A stretch of DNA of 64,000 nucleotides from Dichetophora obliterata (Eukaryota; Arthropoda; Insecta; Diptera; Sciomyzidae). The translations under genes were made by a program, and so were the position numbers. The notes beneath the pieces were generated by a model, which ran no database searches, was not told the origin of the DNA, and saw nothing but the letters and a program-made list of their open reading frames with translations. The stretch covers positions 31,017,063 through 31,081,062 of the forward strand of contig OY986437.1 of the NCBI GenBank assembly GCA_963920525.1, in the 5' to 3' direction. Positions 1-10,763 of this stretch are shown here, piece after piece. Position 1 is the first letter of the stretch. Each line of letters starts with the position of its first letter.

Positions 1-163
1 GCTTTTACAGAAAGGAAATGACCTATTCAATTTAAATAAGACCAAAACTCTGAGTTTTTCTTTAACAAAATAACGAATTTTCCTAAAGTTTCTATGTTTA
101 TATAGTGTCCCTAATTAGTTGCAGTGAGCTGTACGTGTAAATTTTTCAAAAAACAATTTTCTT

Positions 164-191
164 TTTGTTTGTTTGTTTGTTTGTTTGTTTA
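164..191. repeat. (TTTG)n microsatellite
   Basis: About seven uninterrupted TTTG units lie just outside the left arm of the foldback element. No coding or regulatory role is visible. Confidence 0.9.
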
Positions 192-233
192 ATGTGTTCT
201 TTTGGTGTCACTCATAAATTCACACTCATAATC

Positions 234-1952
234 ATTAAATAAAACCTTTTTCCAATTGTATGAAACGTTTTATCAATTGAACGAAACCTTTCTCAAAATC
301 GATGAAACCTTTTACCAATTGAATGAAACTTTTTTCAAAACCAATGAGATCATTTTCCAATTGAATGAAACTTTTTTCAAAACCAATGAAACCATTTTTC
401 AATTGAATGAAACTCTTTTTCTTTTAATTTAAACTTTTTTCAATTTTATTCAAATTCTTTTAAATTATATTAAACTTAAACAAATATTTTAAAAATTATA
501 GTTTTTATTGAGAAAAAAAATAACTTGATGATTTAATGAAGATTTTGACGTTCTGTACCTCGCGGAATTTGCAGAATCATCCATTTTGTAGTTTGCGCAG
601 TCGTTCCGTGAAATATGTTGTATGTTTGTATTTATAACGTCAACGATGCTGTGCTCTGTGTGCAAGGTTGCGGACAGAGTGAACGCCGATTCAGACAGGC
701 AGGCACACAGGCACAGGCAGTAACATCCCTTTAGGAAACAAAGGGATTCAAAACCACATGCAAAACACTTTACAAAACCACAATAGCGCTTTGTTCTCGC
801 TTTAAATAGAGCTTTATTTAACATTGTCATGTCATTGGAAAGAAGACCTTTGTTCTCGCTATGAAAAGTGATTCAAAAAAGCGCTTTGTTCTCCTTTAGG
901 AAAGAGCGCCTTCTTTGTTCGCACCTGCATTCGCGACTTCATTTTCGATGGCGTATATTTTTGCCCGATGTAATATTTTACAATTACGTTTTGAATATCC
1001 AAACCACTTGCCACTAATTGTATTACCTTTTTTATGAAAACATTACAATTTAACACTTTATAAACGTTTTAACCTTATTTTTTTCATTTTTTACTGCAAC
1101 ACTTTTTCACGAATTGAACTTTTTGCATAAACAAGTGATGAATAATGATGAGAAAACAACAAGCGATGTTAGTGATGAGAGCACGATTACTCAGCAGAGT
1201 AGATAACGAAATGAACGAAGAATTTCGAAACCAAACAGCTTTTTTTAAGCTTAAATTGTAGTGGGAGCAAAGCACTATTCATAGGCAGAGTGAAGACCTT
1301 TTTACTTGCTTTTTAATAAAGCACTTTAAAATTTTCGATAGGGATGTAAAGAAACGAAATATAAATAACTTTTGTCTCGCTTGTTCACATAGTTTGCCTG
1401 CGCCTGTCTGCCTGCCTATCCGCTTCGGCGTTCACTCTGTTTGCAACCTAAGTCAGATAATATTGCACGAGAGTGCTTTTTTAATTTAGAGAACACTTTT
1501 TAACGATACGCATTAACTGTCACTGGTGATGGACAAACTGAAAGTGTAGAACATTTTTCGTTAACTTGAGCGTGTTGCTGTCTTCGCTGTAGCCGGAGCA
1601 CCCGAAGAAGAGTAGGAAGTATTCAAAAGTAAAATCAGACATGTAAGGTCTTTTAATAAAATTGTATGAAGGGTGAAAGAGGATCGAAGAAGCTGTTTTT
1701 TGTCGATAAAAAATATTATTTTTAAAATATTTGTTTCATATAATTTAAAAACAGTTTCAATAAAAGTGAAAAAGTTTAAATTGAAAGAAAAAAGTTTTAT
1801 TCAATTGAAAAATGGTTTCATTAGTCTTGAAAAAAGTTTCATTAAATTGAAAAATGGTTTAATTGGTTTTGAAAAAAGTTTCATTCAATTGGTAAAAGGT
1901 TTCATCGATTTTGAAAAAGGTTTCATTTTATTGGAAAAAGGTTTTATTTAAT
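234..1952. mobile_element. Foldback-type element with long inverted arms
   Basis: The two ends are reverse complements: the left end reads ATTAAATAAAACC and the right end reads GGTTTTATTTAAT. The arms run roughly 234-800 and 1380-1952. The outer ~250 bp of each arm is a tandem array of a short motif of the type TTTCAATTGAATGAAAC, with unit length near 20-40 bp. Further in, a GC-richer inverted pair (about 669-720 and 1397-1448) contains runs of CAGGCAGGCA and TGCCTGCC. Repetitive inverted arms of this kind are the hallmark of Foldback elements of flies. The open frame at 1673-1951 is only the translated array. No transposase is present, so the element would be non-autonomous. No clear target duplication was found next to the arms. 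Confidence 0.75.
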
Positions 1953-1982
1953 TGAAAAATGCTATATATTTTTTTTTTTATT

Positions 1983-2277
1983 TTGACAGATTTCCGCGGC
2001 TTTAATTCTTCCACTTGACCTGAGAAACATCCTCTGTGAAGCGCATCTCAATTGGTAAAGGTTTAGAGGTCGCGAATTCATTTTCTAATTTTCCCATACG
2101 ATTTGTATGGGGGAAAATCCGTTTTTCTGGTAAATTCAATTTAGAGCCACTATCTTTTAAGCAAAATGGTTATAAATACACACGTGTTCCCTCAAATTTT
2201 GTCTGTTATGACATATCCAAATTTCATTTTCATCGGATTTCTTAGGTCAAAGTGGAAAAGCGCGGACATCAAACACG
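1983..2277. mobile_element. Candidate short inverted-repeat element (MITE-like)
   Basis: About 45 bp near 1985-2030, containing TTCCGCGG, CCACTTGACCT and GAGAAA, are matched in reverse complement by 2240-2277, containing AGGTCAAAGTGG and CGCGGA. A few gaps are needed for the alignment. The interior has no credible coding frame and a small hairpin around 2090-2115 built on CCCATAC and GTATGGG. It lies directly beside the foldback element. The ends are imperfect and no target duplication is clear, so the boundaries are approximate. Confidence 0.45.
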
Positions 2278-2289
2278 ATTTTTTTTTTG

Positions 2290-5200
2290 GGACATCCTTA
2301 TATACGTACATGTTTCTAAATATGTATTAAGAAAACAAGACAATTTATAACGGTTTTCGTTAGCCTATGTCTAAACTCCCTACAGCGAAAAAATTTTAAA
2401 CGAGATATCCTCGAAACTAGTTCTTTTTTAAACGGTTTCGATAGATAACTCAAAATATATTGCTTCAATTTCAATGAATCTTATTGCATTTTGTTCGTAA
2501 TCTTGCCTTTTAATCAACCTTACTTAATTCAAGAACCTATTTTTTTGTTTTTTTAGAAAAAAAAGCGCGCGAAAATCTATCTATTTTTTACGTTTTACTC
2601 GAACTTTCAACATAATTAAAAAAAAACACCACGGAAGTCGTGCGTAGGGGATGCCGAATTAATGATCTATACTTTAAAATGTCTTTTGATTTGTTTGTTT
2701 CAGAGACATGGGAAAGGCCATATCCATCGAACCATTTTGGATGTCTTTTTTTCAATGTCATTTGCAGCGCCATCTTTAAAAAAGCCAGAAAATTGTTTGA
2801 ACAAAACAATTTTTTTAAAGTATTTTTTATATACAATAACCAGCATTAATTTTTAAAAAAAAATATTTACTTCTTGTATCTAAAAAAAATGTTTGAAAAA
2901 GTTGCTTTTTTTCTTGTTTATGTGCTATATACCTAAATTATTATGATGTGTTTATATAAAAAATAAAATTATTTTAATGCCTAATTTGGCTGTTTTTGGC
3001 TATGTCAAAAATGCGTCTCTGAGTGCTACGAGAAACAAAACAACTTTTAAGTCGAGTTTTAAGTCTCCCAAAAATATGACGTTCCTCTTCATTTTTCAAC
3101 TCTTCTATTGATAACAAAATATTATTATTCTATTTTACAATATTTCTTCCTTACATAACGTACATACCTCTTTGCATTATTTTATTTGAAACCATAAATG
3201 AATTGGGTTTGTCCTATAGTTTTATCTATTGCGTAAACTCTTGTGAGTTAATTTAACTCATAACCATTTTGCGGTTATCTGTTTTAACCAGTTTGTAAGA
3301 AAGGAGTTTTATGCGAAGACAGAGCAAAATAATTTAATTGAACCATAAAGTTTGTTTGTTATTTATGCTAGCTTCTGCGAGGCACAGCTCTAGCATACGA
3401 TCAAAAACACTTTCATACAAACGCAAACATAAACACAAGCTTCCGTTTAAGTAAAATGAAAAAAAAAGCTCAGTCCAAATTGAATAAATGTTTATTATAG
3501 CAATTATTATCGAAGAACACAACATGTGGTCAACAAGACTTAAATTGAGCAATTTGTGTTTAGGCAACAAAAAAAAAATCAAAAATAAAACACAAAATAC
3601 AACTATAGCAGCAGCAAGAAAAACAAACTGCCAACACCCGCTGGTAAAAATTTGTTGGTCATGACATTGTAATGCAGAACTGTAAGCGGGGTGTGACAAA
3701 ACATTGTTTGCGTTGTTCAAACCATAGTTTCTTTTCATTTTTCAAACAGCAGTTTGATTTTATTCGTCTGCGTAGCAACATCGTATTTTCTAACAAGAAG
3801 TTTTGCAGTGAAGTAGTGTATTTATAAAAATTATTAATCTAAGTGTAATCAAACGTTACTTATGCAAATGCTAGGTAAAAGGTAATAAATCCGTTTATTC
3901 ATTTGTAAAATTTATTGTGAAAATAATTTGAGGCGTCATTTGCTTTTTTTTGGTGAGTTCTCTTGCGTTTTCGCTAATTTTTTGGCGAAGAGAGAATTTT
4001 GGTTAAACTATTTTATTTTGTTCTCTCCAATTTTCTGCGCCATTTTTTTGTTCTCCCCCTCTTGTGCATACCTACTTAAATCGTTGCTTACGGTGTATGG
4101 TAAATGTCATCAGTGTTTTAGCGGCCATGTCTGAACAAGTGTAATTGAAAATTGTAAACAATCTTCGGAGGCCTCGCAGCTACATTGTATTTAAGAAATA
4201 ACTGTTAACGTCATGCCTCCATTTACCACTGGGCAGCTACACTTTAGCATAAAAGTGTGTTTGTGTGTCTGCTGCTTTTTTTCATTTCTTTCCTTTCTCT
4301 TTCTGTCCTCTGCACTTGAGTGCTAACATGGCTAATAGCATTCGACCAACCACAAATTGAATAAACGTTGTGTATGCCATTCGATTGTCAAGGACTGTCA
4401 AGAAGAAAGAAGCCTTTCAGATATGAAATTGTTTATTTTGATATTTCATTAACACGTAGCAGCTTTACGTAGCTGCTCATACTTTGATCCGGTTTCATTA
4501 TTTTTTTCTTTTTGTGTTGAATCCTTTTTCGATTTGTTTGTTGTGTGCTCTTGGCCACAAACTAGCTAGTAGTAGTATTAGTAGTAGTAATTGTCAGTTG
4601 AAATAAAAACAAAACAATCACAAGGACAATGTTGGCCATATGTGCCGTTATTGGTTTGATGCTACTACTGCTGCTTGTGACATGTTATTAAAAGCATTTT
4701 GTTTATGTGGCAACATTGCATCAGCATACAAACGAGTGGTTATATAAATAGTAGAAGTTGGAGTCCATTCCAAAGGACCAACAATTTTCCCAACAAAATA
4801 AGAATAAACTGAAAATGATTCTTGCTTTATTTGTTTTTATTTGTTTTTATTTCTTATTTCTGGCTTTAGTTCTAAATAAAGTTTAATTAGCTAATGGCGC
4901 AAAAAATTAATGACAATTTTATGCTTTTGCCATGACGTGGGCAATTGAGGTAATTAGTTCTTTTTTTCTTTGTTCTTTTGTGAATGTTGTTGCAATTCGT
5001 TGTTATTTGTGTTTGAAGTGGTGCAAGATTTTGCTGCGTCACTCTTCGAGTAATTGAGTTTTTGCTTACATTGCGTTAGTTTTCTTAATTTGTCGGCTGG
5101 CACAAAATATCAATTGGCTTGTTGTAAAATCTTGCAGAATCCAAGTGGGCCGATTTGTTGTTAATGTTCACGATTAAGCTACCCCTGATGATTTGTCGAA

Positions 5201-6560
5201 ATTTTTCGAGTGCTTTTGACTTTTGTCATTGTAAGTAAATGTTTTTATTAGCAGTGTTTGCATTGGCTGAAACCAGCATGATTTTTATTATAAGTCCGTT
5301 GTTCTTTTTGTATTTTGATGTATTGAACAAATATTCTGTTGAAGTAAGTATTGCAAAGGGCCTTCTTAGTGCTGCTCTGCAGCAATGTTGAAATATCTTT
5401 TAAAGAGAAGTCATATTTTAAAATCACTTTTCTTGGACTTATATATTTTATAAATAAAGTCGAATCTGGATAAAAAGAATTAATTTTTGCAAGGCCTGTT
5501 CGTTGTATCCAGATTGTTCGCATTTTCGAGATTGAATTTTTGTTCAAAAATGGATGTATTGGCTTGAATCTTAAAACTTTTATTTTTTTGTACTTTTTGC
5601 TTCTTGTTCTTTGAAATTTCAGTCACTAAAACGTTCACTATTTCGACCTGGTCACTATTTTGTGATGGACGCGTTACTTTAACTTTCGGGTATAAGAAAA
5701 ATAATAAAACTACTGAAAAATTCTGTATTAAGATTCGGAATAAAACATAATGTAAAAACAGGCAAAAAGTCCGTCACTGTTAAGAATGGTCAGAAAAAAT
5801 CTTTTACTTTTAATGCAGTGAAGTCGAATTTGGTGATAATACAGTAAATTGAGCGAAGAAAAATTTACGTTAAACGCTTAAAACAGAAGTGGATTAGCTT
5901 GAAGGCATTCTATTTCCGCCTTATTTCAAATTTAAGCTACCTACAAGTACACACTACTTCGGAAAAATCCTTTAAAATCTGATGAACAAGTGTATAATTT
6001 TAATATAAAAATATATCAATAGTTATTTAAATAAAATAGAATAAAGTTTATTTTGGCTTATATTCAAAAATAGTCTATGCAATCGCGTATGTGATTGCAA
6101 CAGCTTGAAATTTTATAATTTTGGATCAAAATATCAAACATTTCTTCAATTGCCTCATGGTAAGCTTAGCTACTGCTGCTAATCTATATAATCATAAAAA
6201 TATTCAAATGAAAATATTGATAGGACACCTAGAAATCGCCTCAAGAAACTGCATTCCTCGTCTCAGTCAGTTAAGATCAACGCATTTCTCCCCTCAGAAA
6301 GTGCTTTGCATTTTGGGTTCTGCAACATCACAAAAATAGTCACTATTGGAGCACTAGGCAAGAGACGTAAAGACAAGTTGGACACGATCACTGTTGGAGC
6401 GGGCGCTACAACGGCCACGTCGCAAAAACGCTGCGTGAAGCAGAGATCAAGCTCCACCACCTTTTCTCTCAACTGAAAACCGGTTTACGCAGTTGGCTTG
6501 CAGTAAATATTTAGGCAATTGTTAATTTCTCGCCGCTGTCTTAAATGTAGTTTTGATTTA
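2290..6560. other. AT-rich intergenic stretch without recognisable genes
   Basis: About 4.3 kb in which all open frames are short and low in complexity. The longest, minus strand 3334-3738 (134 codons), has a hydrophobic run but no recognisable domain, and I treat it as chance. A short TAG-rich microsatellite lies at about 4567-4590. A TATAAATA sequence at about 4742-4751 resembles a TATA box, but no gene follows that would justify a promoter call. Confidence 0.5.
5498..5515. repeat. 18-bp motif shared with 10575-10592
   Basis: The sequence GTTCGTTGTATCCAGATT occurs identically here and at 10575-10592. At this site it forms an imperfect hairpin with CGAATCTGGAT at about 5461-5471. This pattern suggests the ends of a small DNA transposon, but the flanks diverge and I cannot define an element. 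Confidence 0.45.
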
Positions 6561-6699
6561 GTTCTTAAACGCAACAATATCAGTATGCTTTAAACTAATG
6601 TCGGGCAGCTTTGCACACTTGAGATTGTATTTGTGCAGTAAAATATATACTTACCCTCCAGGAAAAATCGGAAGGCTTTCATCTTAAAGTGATAAATAA

Positions 6700-6825
6700 A
6701 CATTCCCCACCGTATCTTTTGAAAGCTTAAGGGTAGTTTTGTATTTATATTGTTTCCCCACCGCTTCTTTTGGAAGCTTAAGGGTAGTTTTGTATTTATA
6801 TTGTTTCCAAACCGCTTCTTTAAGA
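6700..6825. repeat. 51-bp tandem repeat, about 2.5 copies
   Basis: Units begin CCCCACCG or CCAAACCG at 6705, 6756 and 6807. Each contains GAAGCTTAAGGGTAG and TTTGTATTTATATTG. The period is 51 bp and the copies are closely similar, so the amplification looks fairly recent. Confidence 0.8.
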
Positions 6826-6907
6826 ATGCATGTGGAAACTTTTATTTATTGTCAAGCAATGACAATAGCAAATATTAATATCATTGTTTTCTAGCCACTT
6901 ATTGTAG

Positions 6908-6978
6908 AATTCGATAGTCTAGTGGTAGCGCGCTCGACTCTCGCTCGGGGGTCCCGGGTTCGAATCCTGGCCGAATCC
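6908..6978 (+). tRNA. tRNA-like sequence, Glu(CTC)-like anticodon
   Basis: A cloverleaf can be folded. The T-arm is CCGGG-TTCGAAT-CCTGG, the anticodon stem is CTCGA/TCGGG with loop CTCTCGC (anticodon CTC) and the D-loop contains AGTGGTAG. The acceptor stem pairs at only about five of seven positions and the D-stem has a mismatch. A related copy lies on the minus strand at about 13005-13077. Position inside a repeat unit, the weak acceptor and the second copy favour a tRNA-derived repeat over a functional tRNA gene. Confidence 0.4.
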
Positions 6979-6986
6979 ATTTTCAT

Positions 6987-7130
6987 AACAAGGGAGAGGA
7001 ATGTTTCCACATTAATTCTTAAAACAGGGGAGAGGACTGCTTCCAATTTACTTTATGGACAGCGGAGAGAAATGTTTCCACATGACTTTTTAACACAGCG
7101 GGGAGGAATGTTTCCCTCTAATGACATGCT
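6987..7130. repeat. 36-bp tandem repeat, four copies
   Basis: Four units of about 36 bp carry variants of AGCGGGGAGGAATGTTTCC followed by a spacer. They begin immediately after the tRNA-like sequence. The GAATGTTTCC motif continues in more scattered form to about 7220. Confidence 0.8.
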
Positions 7131-7339
7131 ATGTTAAAAAAGCAATGGAGTGTGCAACAAAGGGGAATGCTTCTTACATTCCATGGAATGTTTCCTGGTA
7201 ACATCCGGGAATGCTCACATTTCCTGGTGGGTATCTCACCTACAGAACGATCAAAGCTTCAGTGTTCAAGCGAATGTCAAGCAGATAAGATCTGCGCTTG
7301 CGTGTTCCTTGAATAAATTATATTATATCTGCGTCGATA

Positions 7340-7600
7340 ACCAATAATAGCTTAAGTCGATTTAAGACAGAACTGAGTTATTGGAGTAGTTGTGTTTAAC
7401 GTATATATATATCATTATGAAGACACAAAATCTTGAATTTCTAGCATGACCTTAGCCAAAGATATGACGCAAAAACAAAAGACTCTCTCATATAACTTAT
7501 ATGGCGATTGAAAACTTTGAAGCAAGATTTCTGGAAACTTTGAGATAAGACTTAAGCTGTTACTGCATATCGACACGGATATAACGTAAGATTACACTGT
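7340..7600. repeat. Dispersed repeat copy related to 20795-21050
   Basis: Both segments contain, in the same order, a CTTAAGTCGA-type motif, AAGACAGA, ACACAAAATCT, TTCTAGCATG, CCTTA and TTTGAAGCAAGA, followed by CTGTTA and TCGACAC. Identity is partial, which indicates an old interspersed family. No protein coding is evident. Confidence 0.65.
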
Positions 7601-8756
7601 ATAAAATTTTATATAGGCAAAATTTTTGGAAGTATGTATGAAAATTTTTTTGTTTTTAGAAAATAACGGCATGGCGCTGCATAAAAGAGGTAAAATTAAA
7701 AAAATGGTGCATTACAAGGCATTGCGATAATTTGCATGGCCAGTATAAGGTAATTGTGGGGCATGCGATGGAGAAATTATTTATTTATTTAAAAGCGGCA
7801 TGTCCACATATCATATCATATAGTGATCAGTTCCAAGTACGTATAATATAAGCATTTTACTCTGTCAGATTGGCCTTGGTAAAACACAATAAGCAACATA
7901 AGCACAATATAAAAACATATTTGTTTTTTACTATAAGTCTGCTCTTTTTACATTTCCGTTTGCTTATCTGTATTTCACATTATCCGTCTGTCGGTCTGTT
8001 TCCTTTTGACATTCCGTCCACTACTTATTTATTTAATTTCGCAAAACAAATCGGAGCAAAAAAAATATCCGCGCTTTAGCACTACTTTGTTTTCAGTGTG
8101 AGCTTTAAGGCGCTCATTAATACATACTCAAGATGAGAAAGTATAGGAGTGCAAAGCTGCCCGACACTGCTCTAAACTATAACGATATTTGAAGAAGTTA
8201 TTATCTTAATTTAATCTTATTCACCTAAAAGTGATTTATTTCTGTAACGCGATTTAAAAAAAATTAAAATAGTGCGAAAGGAGTATTAGTAAGTTAAAAA
8301 AAAAAACAAAATTTATTTAAAGTCTTTATTGGACATCTGAAGAATAGTTTATTTATTTAAATAATTAACAAAAAAATAAGAAAAAAGAAGGGTGTCTTAC
8401 ATATTTAAATATAATTTAACGCTGAAATTAACATTCATTTGTGCAACGACAGCAATAACAACGAGTCACCAAAACGTTAGCGCTAGCGTCGTGGGAGCAC
8501 CTTATTACCAACAGTAAGTGATCTTGTCCTTTTTTTAATTATTGTTGTACTTTTCAAGGTTATTTATATTTAATAAAAATTAACTAAACACAAAAAAGTG
8601 GTCTAAGAAACTATCTTACTAATTATCTAAGACTCCTAATATTGCATAAATTTAATGAATTTAATCTTAATTTAATTTTAAGAACAAAAATATATGAAAA
8701 TAATTATAAATTTTAAATTCTATATTTATAAGTAACCAAAAAAAAAAAACAATTTA

Positions 8757-9189
8757 ATTAAAGTTTTTTCTAAATGACCTCTATATTTATTATGTTGACT
8801 TTATATGATTTAAATACAAATTCTAAATGTTTGATAGTTTAAATCATACTTGATTTTAAATACAAATTCTAGTTGTTTGACAGTTTAAAATCGTTTATCG
8901 AGCTTAAGGTCAAAGTTAGAACAATTAATTGTTCTAACGAATTTTTCCAAAGAAACAACAACAACAACAAAGTTTTTCAATATGAAAGGAAAAAAAAACC
9001 ACTAGCAATTGATTTTATTGTACAATTTCTGCGGTGCTAAACGCGTCACCAGAAATCTTTGTGATTGCCCGTGCAAGCGCGTTGACGCACTGCACCATCG
9101 GGGCGATGAGATTTTGAAGCTTCAATTTCTCATTTTTTTTCCTCAATTTCATAATGTCACATTTGTTGTTGTATTTCTGTTTTACTTTA
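8757..9189. mobile_element. Inverted-repeat element, copy 1 (right end missing)
   Basis: This ~433-bp segment is almost identical to 9331-9762. It contains the left terminal inverted repeat starting GTTGACTTTATATG at 8794, a ~45-bp internal duplication built on ATACAAATTCTA, a perfect 18-bp palindrome (AGAACAATTAATTGTTCT) near 8919-8936 and a CAA-rich tract. The right inverted repeat is absent: after 9189 the sequence runs into unrelated DNA. The ~84-codon frame here is not recognisable as a protein. Confidence 0.75.
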
Positions 9190-9330
9190 GTTTCTATGCT
9201 TATGTTATTATATGTAGTCCAACAGCCTGCTGGAAGTCTGCACTAACAAAGCATGTTTACTGAAGTTGTTTTTAGAATTTTTGCTGATTTTGTTTTCAGC
9301 TGTTTCCGTTTGGTCGAGCTCTACCATTTG

Positions 9331-9815
9331 ATTAAAGTTTTTTCTAAATGACCTCTATATTTTTTATGTTGACTTTATATGATTTAAATACAAATTCTAA
9401 ATGTTTGATAGTTTAAATCATACTTGATTTTAAATACAAATTCTAGTTGTTTGACAGTTTAAAATCGTTTATCGAGCTTAAGGTCAAAGTTAGAACAATT
9501 AATTGTTCTAACGAATTTTTCCAAAGAAACAACAACAACAACAAAGTTTTTCAATATGAAAGGAAAAAAAACCACTAGCAATTGATTTTATTGTACAATT
9601 TCTGCGGTGCTAAACGCGTCATCAGAAATCTTTGTGATTGCCCGTGCAAGCGCGTTGACGCACTGCACCATCGGGGCGATGAGATTTTGAAGCTTCAATT
9701 TCTCATTTTTTTTCCTCAATTTCATAATGTCACATTTGTTGTTGTATTTCTGTTTTACTTTATGATTTAAACTATCAAACATTTAGAATTTGTATTTAAA
9801 TCATATAAAGTCAAC
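9331..9815. mobile_element. Inverted-repeat element, copy 2 (both ends present)
   Basis: The left inverted repeat (9368-9421) is matched in reverse complement by 9762-9815 over about 54 bp, which defines a ~448-bp MITE-like element. The similarity to copy 1 includes ~37 bp of DNA outside the inverted repeat (from 9331). This favours segmental duplication over two separate insertions. AAACAATTTAAT-like sequence occurs both just before copy 1 (about 8749) and just after copy 2 (about 9819), framing the whole pair. Confidence 0.75.
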
Positions 9816-10520
9816 AAAACAATTTAATGCTATAAGTATAGTGTTAAATGCATTATGGTGCTTACATATGTATTGTGTATACGTATTTGTATATACATAT
9901 GTAATGCACCTGTATAGCCTTTAGTTATTTCATTTGCTACCATATATTGTCTCGTTCCATTTTTCATTTCGATCACAGCAATGGCATAGTTCATTGACTA
10001 CCTAATGAGAAGTTAGCCTTAAGCTCTCAGTCAATGCTGTTTAATTTTCATTTTGTATCCGCTGCATCATGCTAGTTAGAATTGAATATATATTAGTGTT
10101 TAAGTATTGAACATTTTTTTCTTAGTTAACAATGAATAAACACTGAATTTAAAATATAATGTTGTGAATTGATTTAGGCCATTAGAATGAATTGGTTGGG
10201 ATTGGTGATCAAAGTTTGATCCGGAATTTTATGGTTGGGTAGGGAGGATAGAAAAGCGAATAACATCTTCAGCTTTTCAACCCCTTTAATTTTGGTTTTG
10301 CTTTCTTTGAGTTTTTTTTTTTTCTTCGCATTGTTATTCACAATTTTGATTTTTTCTTCTATCCTAATTGAGGATACTAATATTTTTTTGTTTAATAATA
10401 ATACTGATCACGTCAGTGGAATGATTTTTTAGTGCATGATTCTTTATGTTTAATGGGTTTTCTTAAGTTGTGGAGAGCAAGAACCACGCCTTTTCGACGA
10501 GCTTAGTCTAGATTATACAA
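9816..10520. other. Intergenic stretch, nothing recognised
   Basis: AT-rich sequence with TATGTA-type runs near 9865-9900 and a T-tract near 10312-10323. Open frames are short and hydrophobic from T-rich composition. I see no gene or clear repeat. Confidence 0.5.
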
Positions 10521-10763
10521 GCATGCACCCAGCTCTACCACCCACAACTAATCCGCTTCATAACAATTTCGTGAGTTCGTTGTATCCAGATTTGACTGTA
10601 GTATTTTTGATATAAAACTTTTACTGGCTTGGACTGTAAGCACACAAAATAAAACGATAGTGGACTTAAATCAATGCTTCTACTGGTTGTTTCTACATCA
10701 AGAAGATATAACTCGCAATAAAGGTTAAATATTAACCAGGTAGGCTCGATAGAAAAGACGGTC

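Larger units (their letters stand above)
6600..8165. mobile_element. Composite repeat unit bounded by a 17-bp inverted repeat
   Basis: The left end at 6600-6616 reads GTCGGGCAGCTTTGCAC and the right end at 8149-8165 is its exact reverse complement. Weaker similarity continues outward for about 40 bp on each side. The interior holds a 51-bp tandem repeat, a tRNA-like sequence, a 36-bp tandem repeat and a ~250-bp segment related to 20795-21050. No transposase is recognisable. Target duplications are not clear, so it may be a transposon or a coincidental pair of older repeats. Confidence 0.5.

Noticed and set aside
1673..1951. 92-codon frame with repeated KSFI and KGFI
   Set aside because: It is the subrepeated arm of the foldback element read as protein.
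3334..3738. 134-codon minus-strand frame with a hydrophobic segment
   Set aside because: Low-complexity, T-rich strand, no domain or splice context; typical of AT-rich chance frames.
4740..4760. Host promoter at TATAAATA
   Set aside because: No downstream gene, start-site element or conservation evidence; AT-rich DNA gives such boxes by chance.
6600..7220. CRISPR array suggested by regularly spaced repeats
   Set aside because: Units are contiguous tandem repeats with diverged spacers, in a eukaryotic transposon-rich context; no cas genes.
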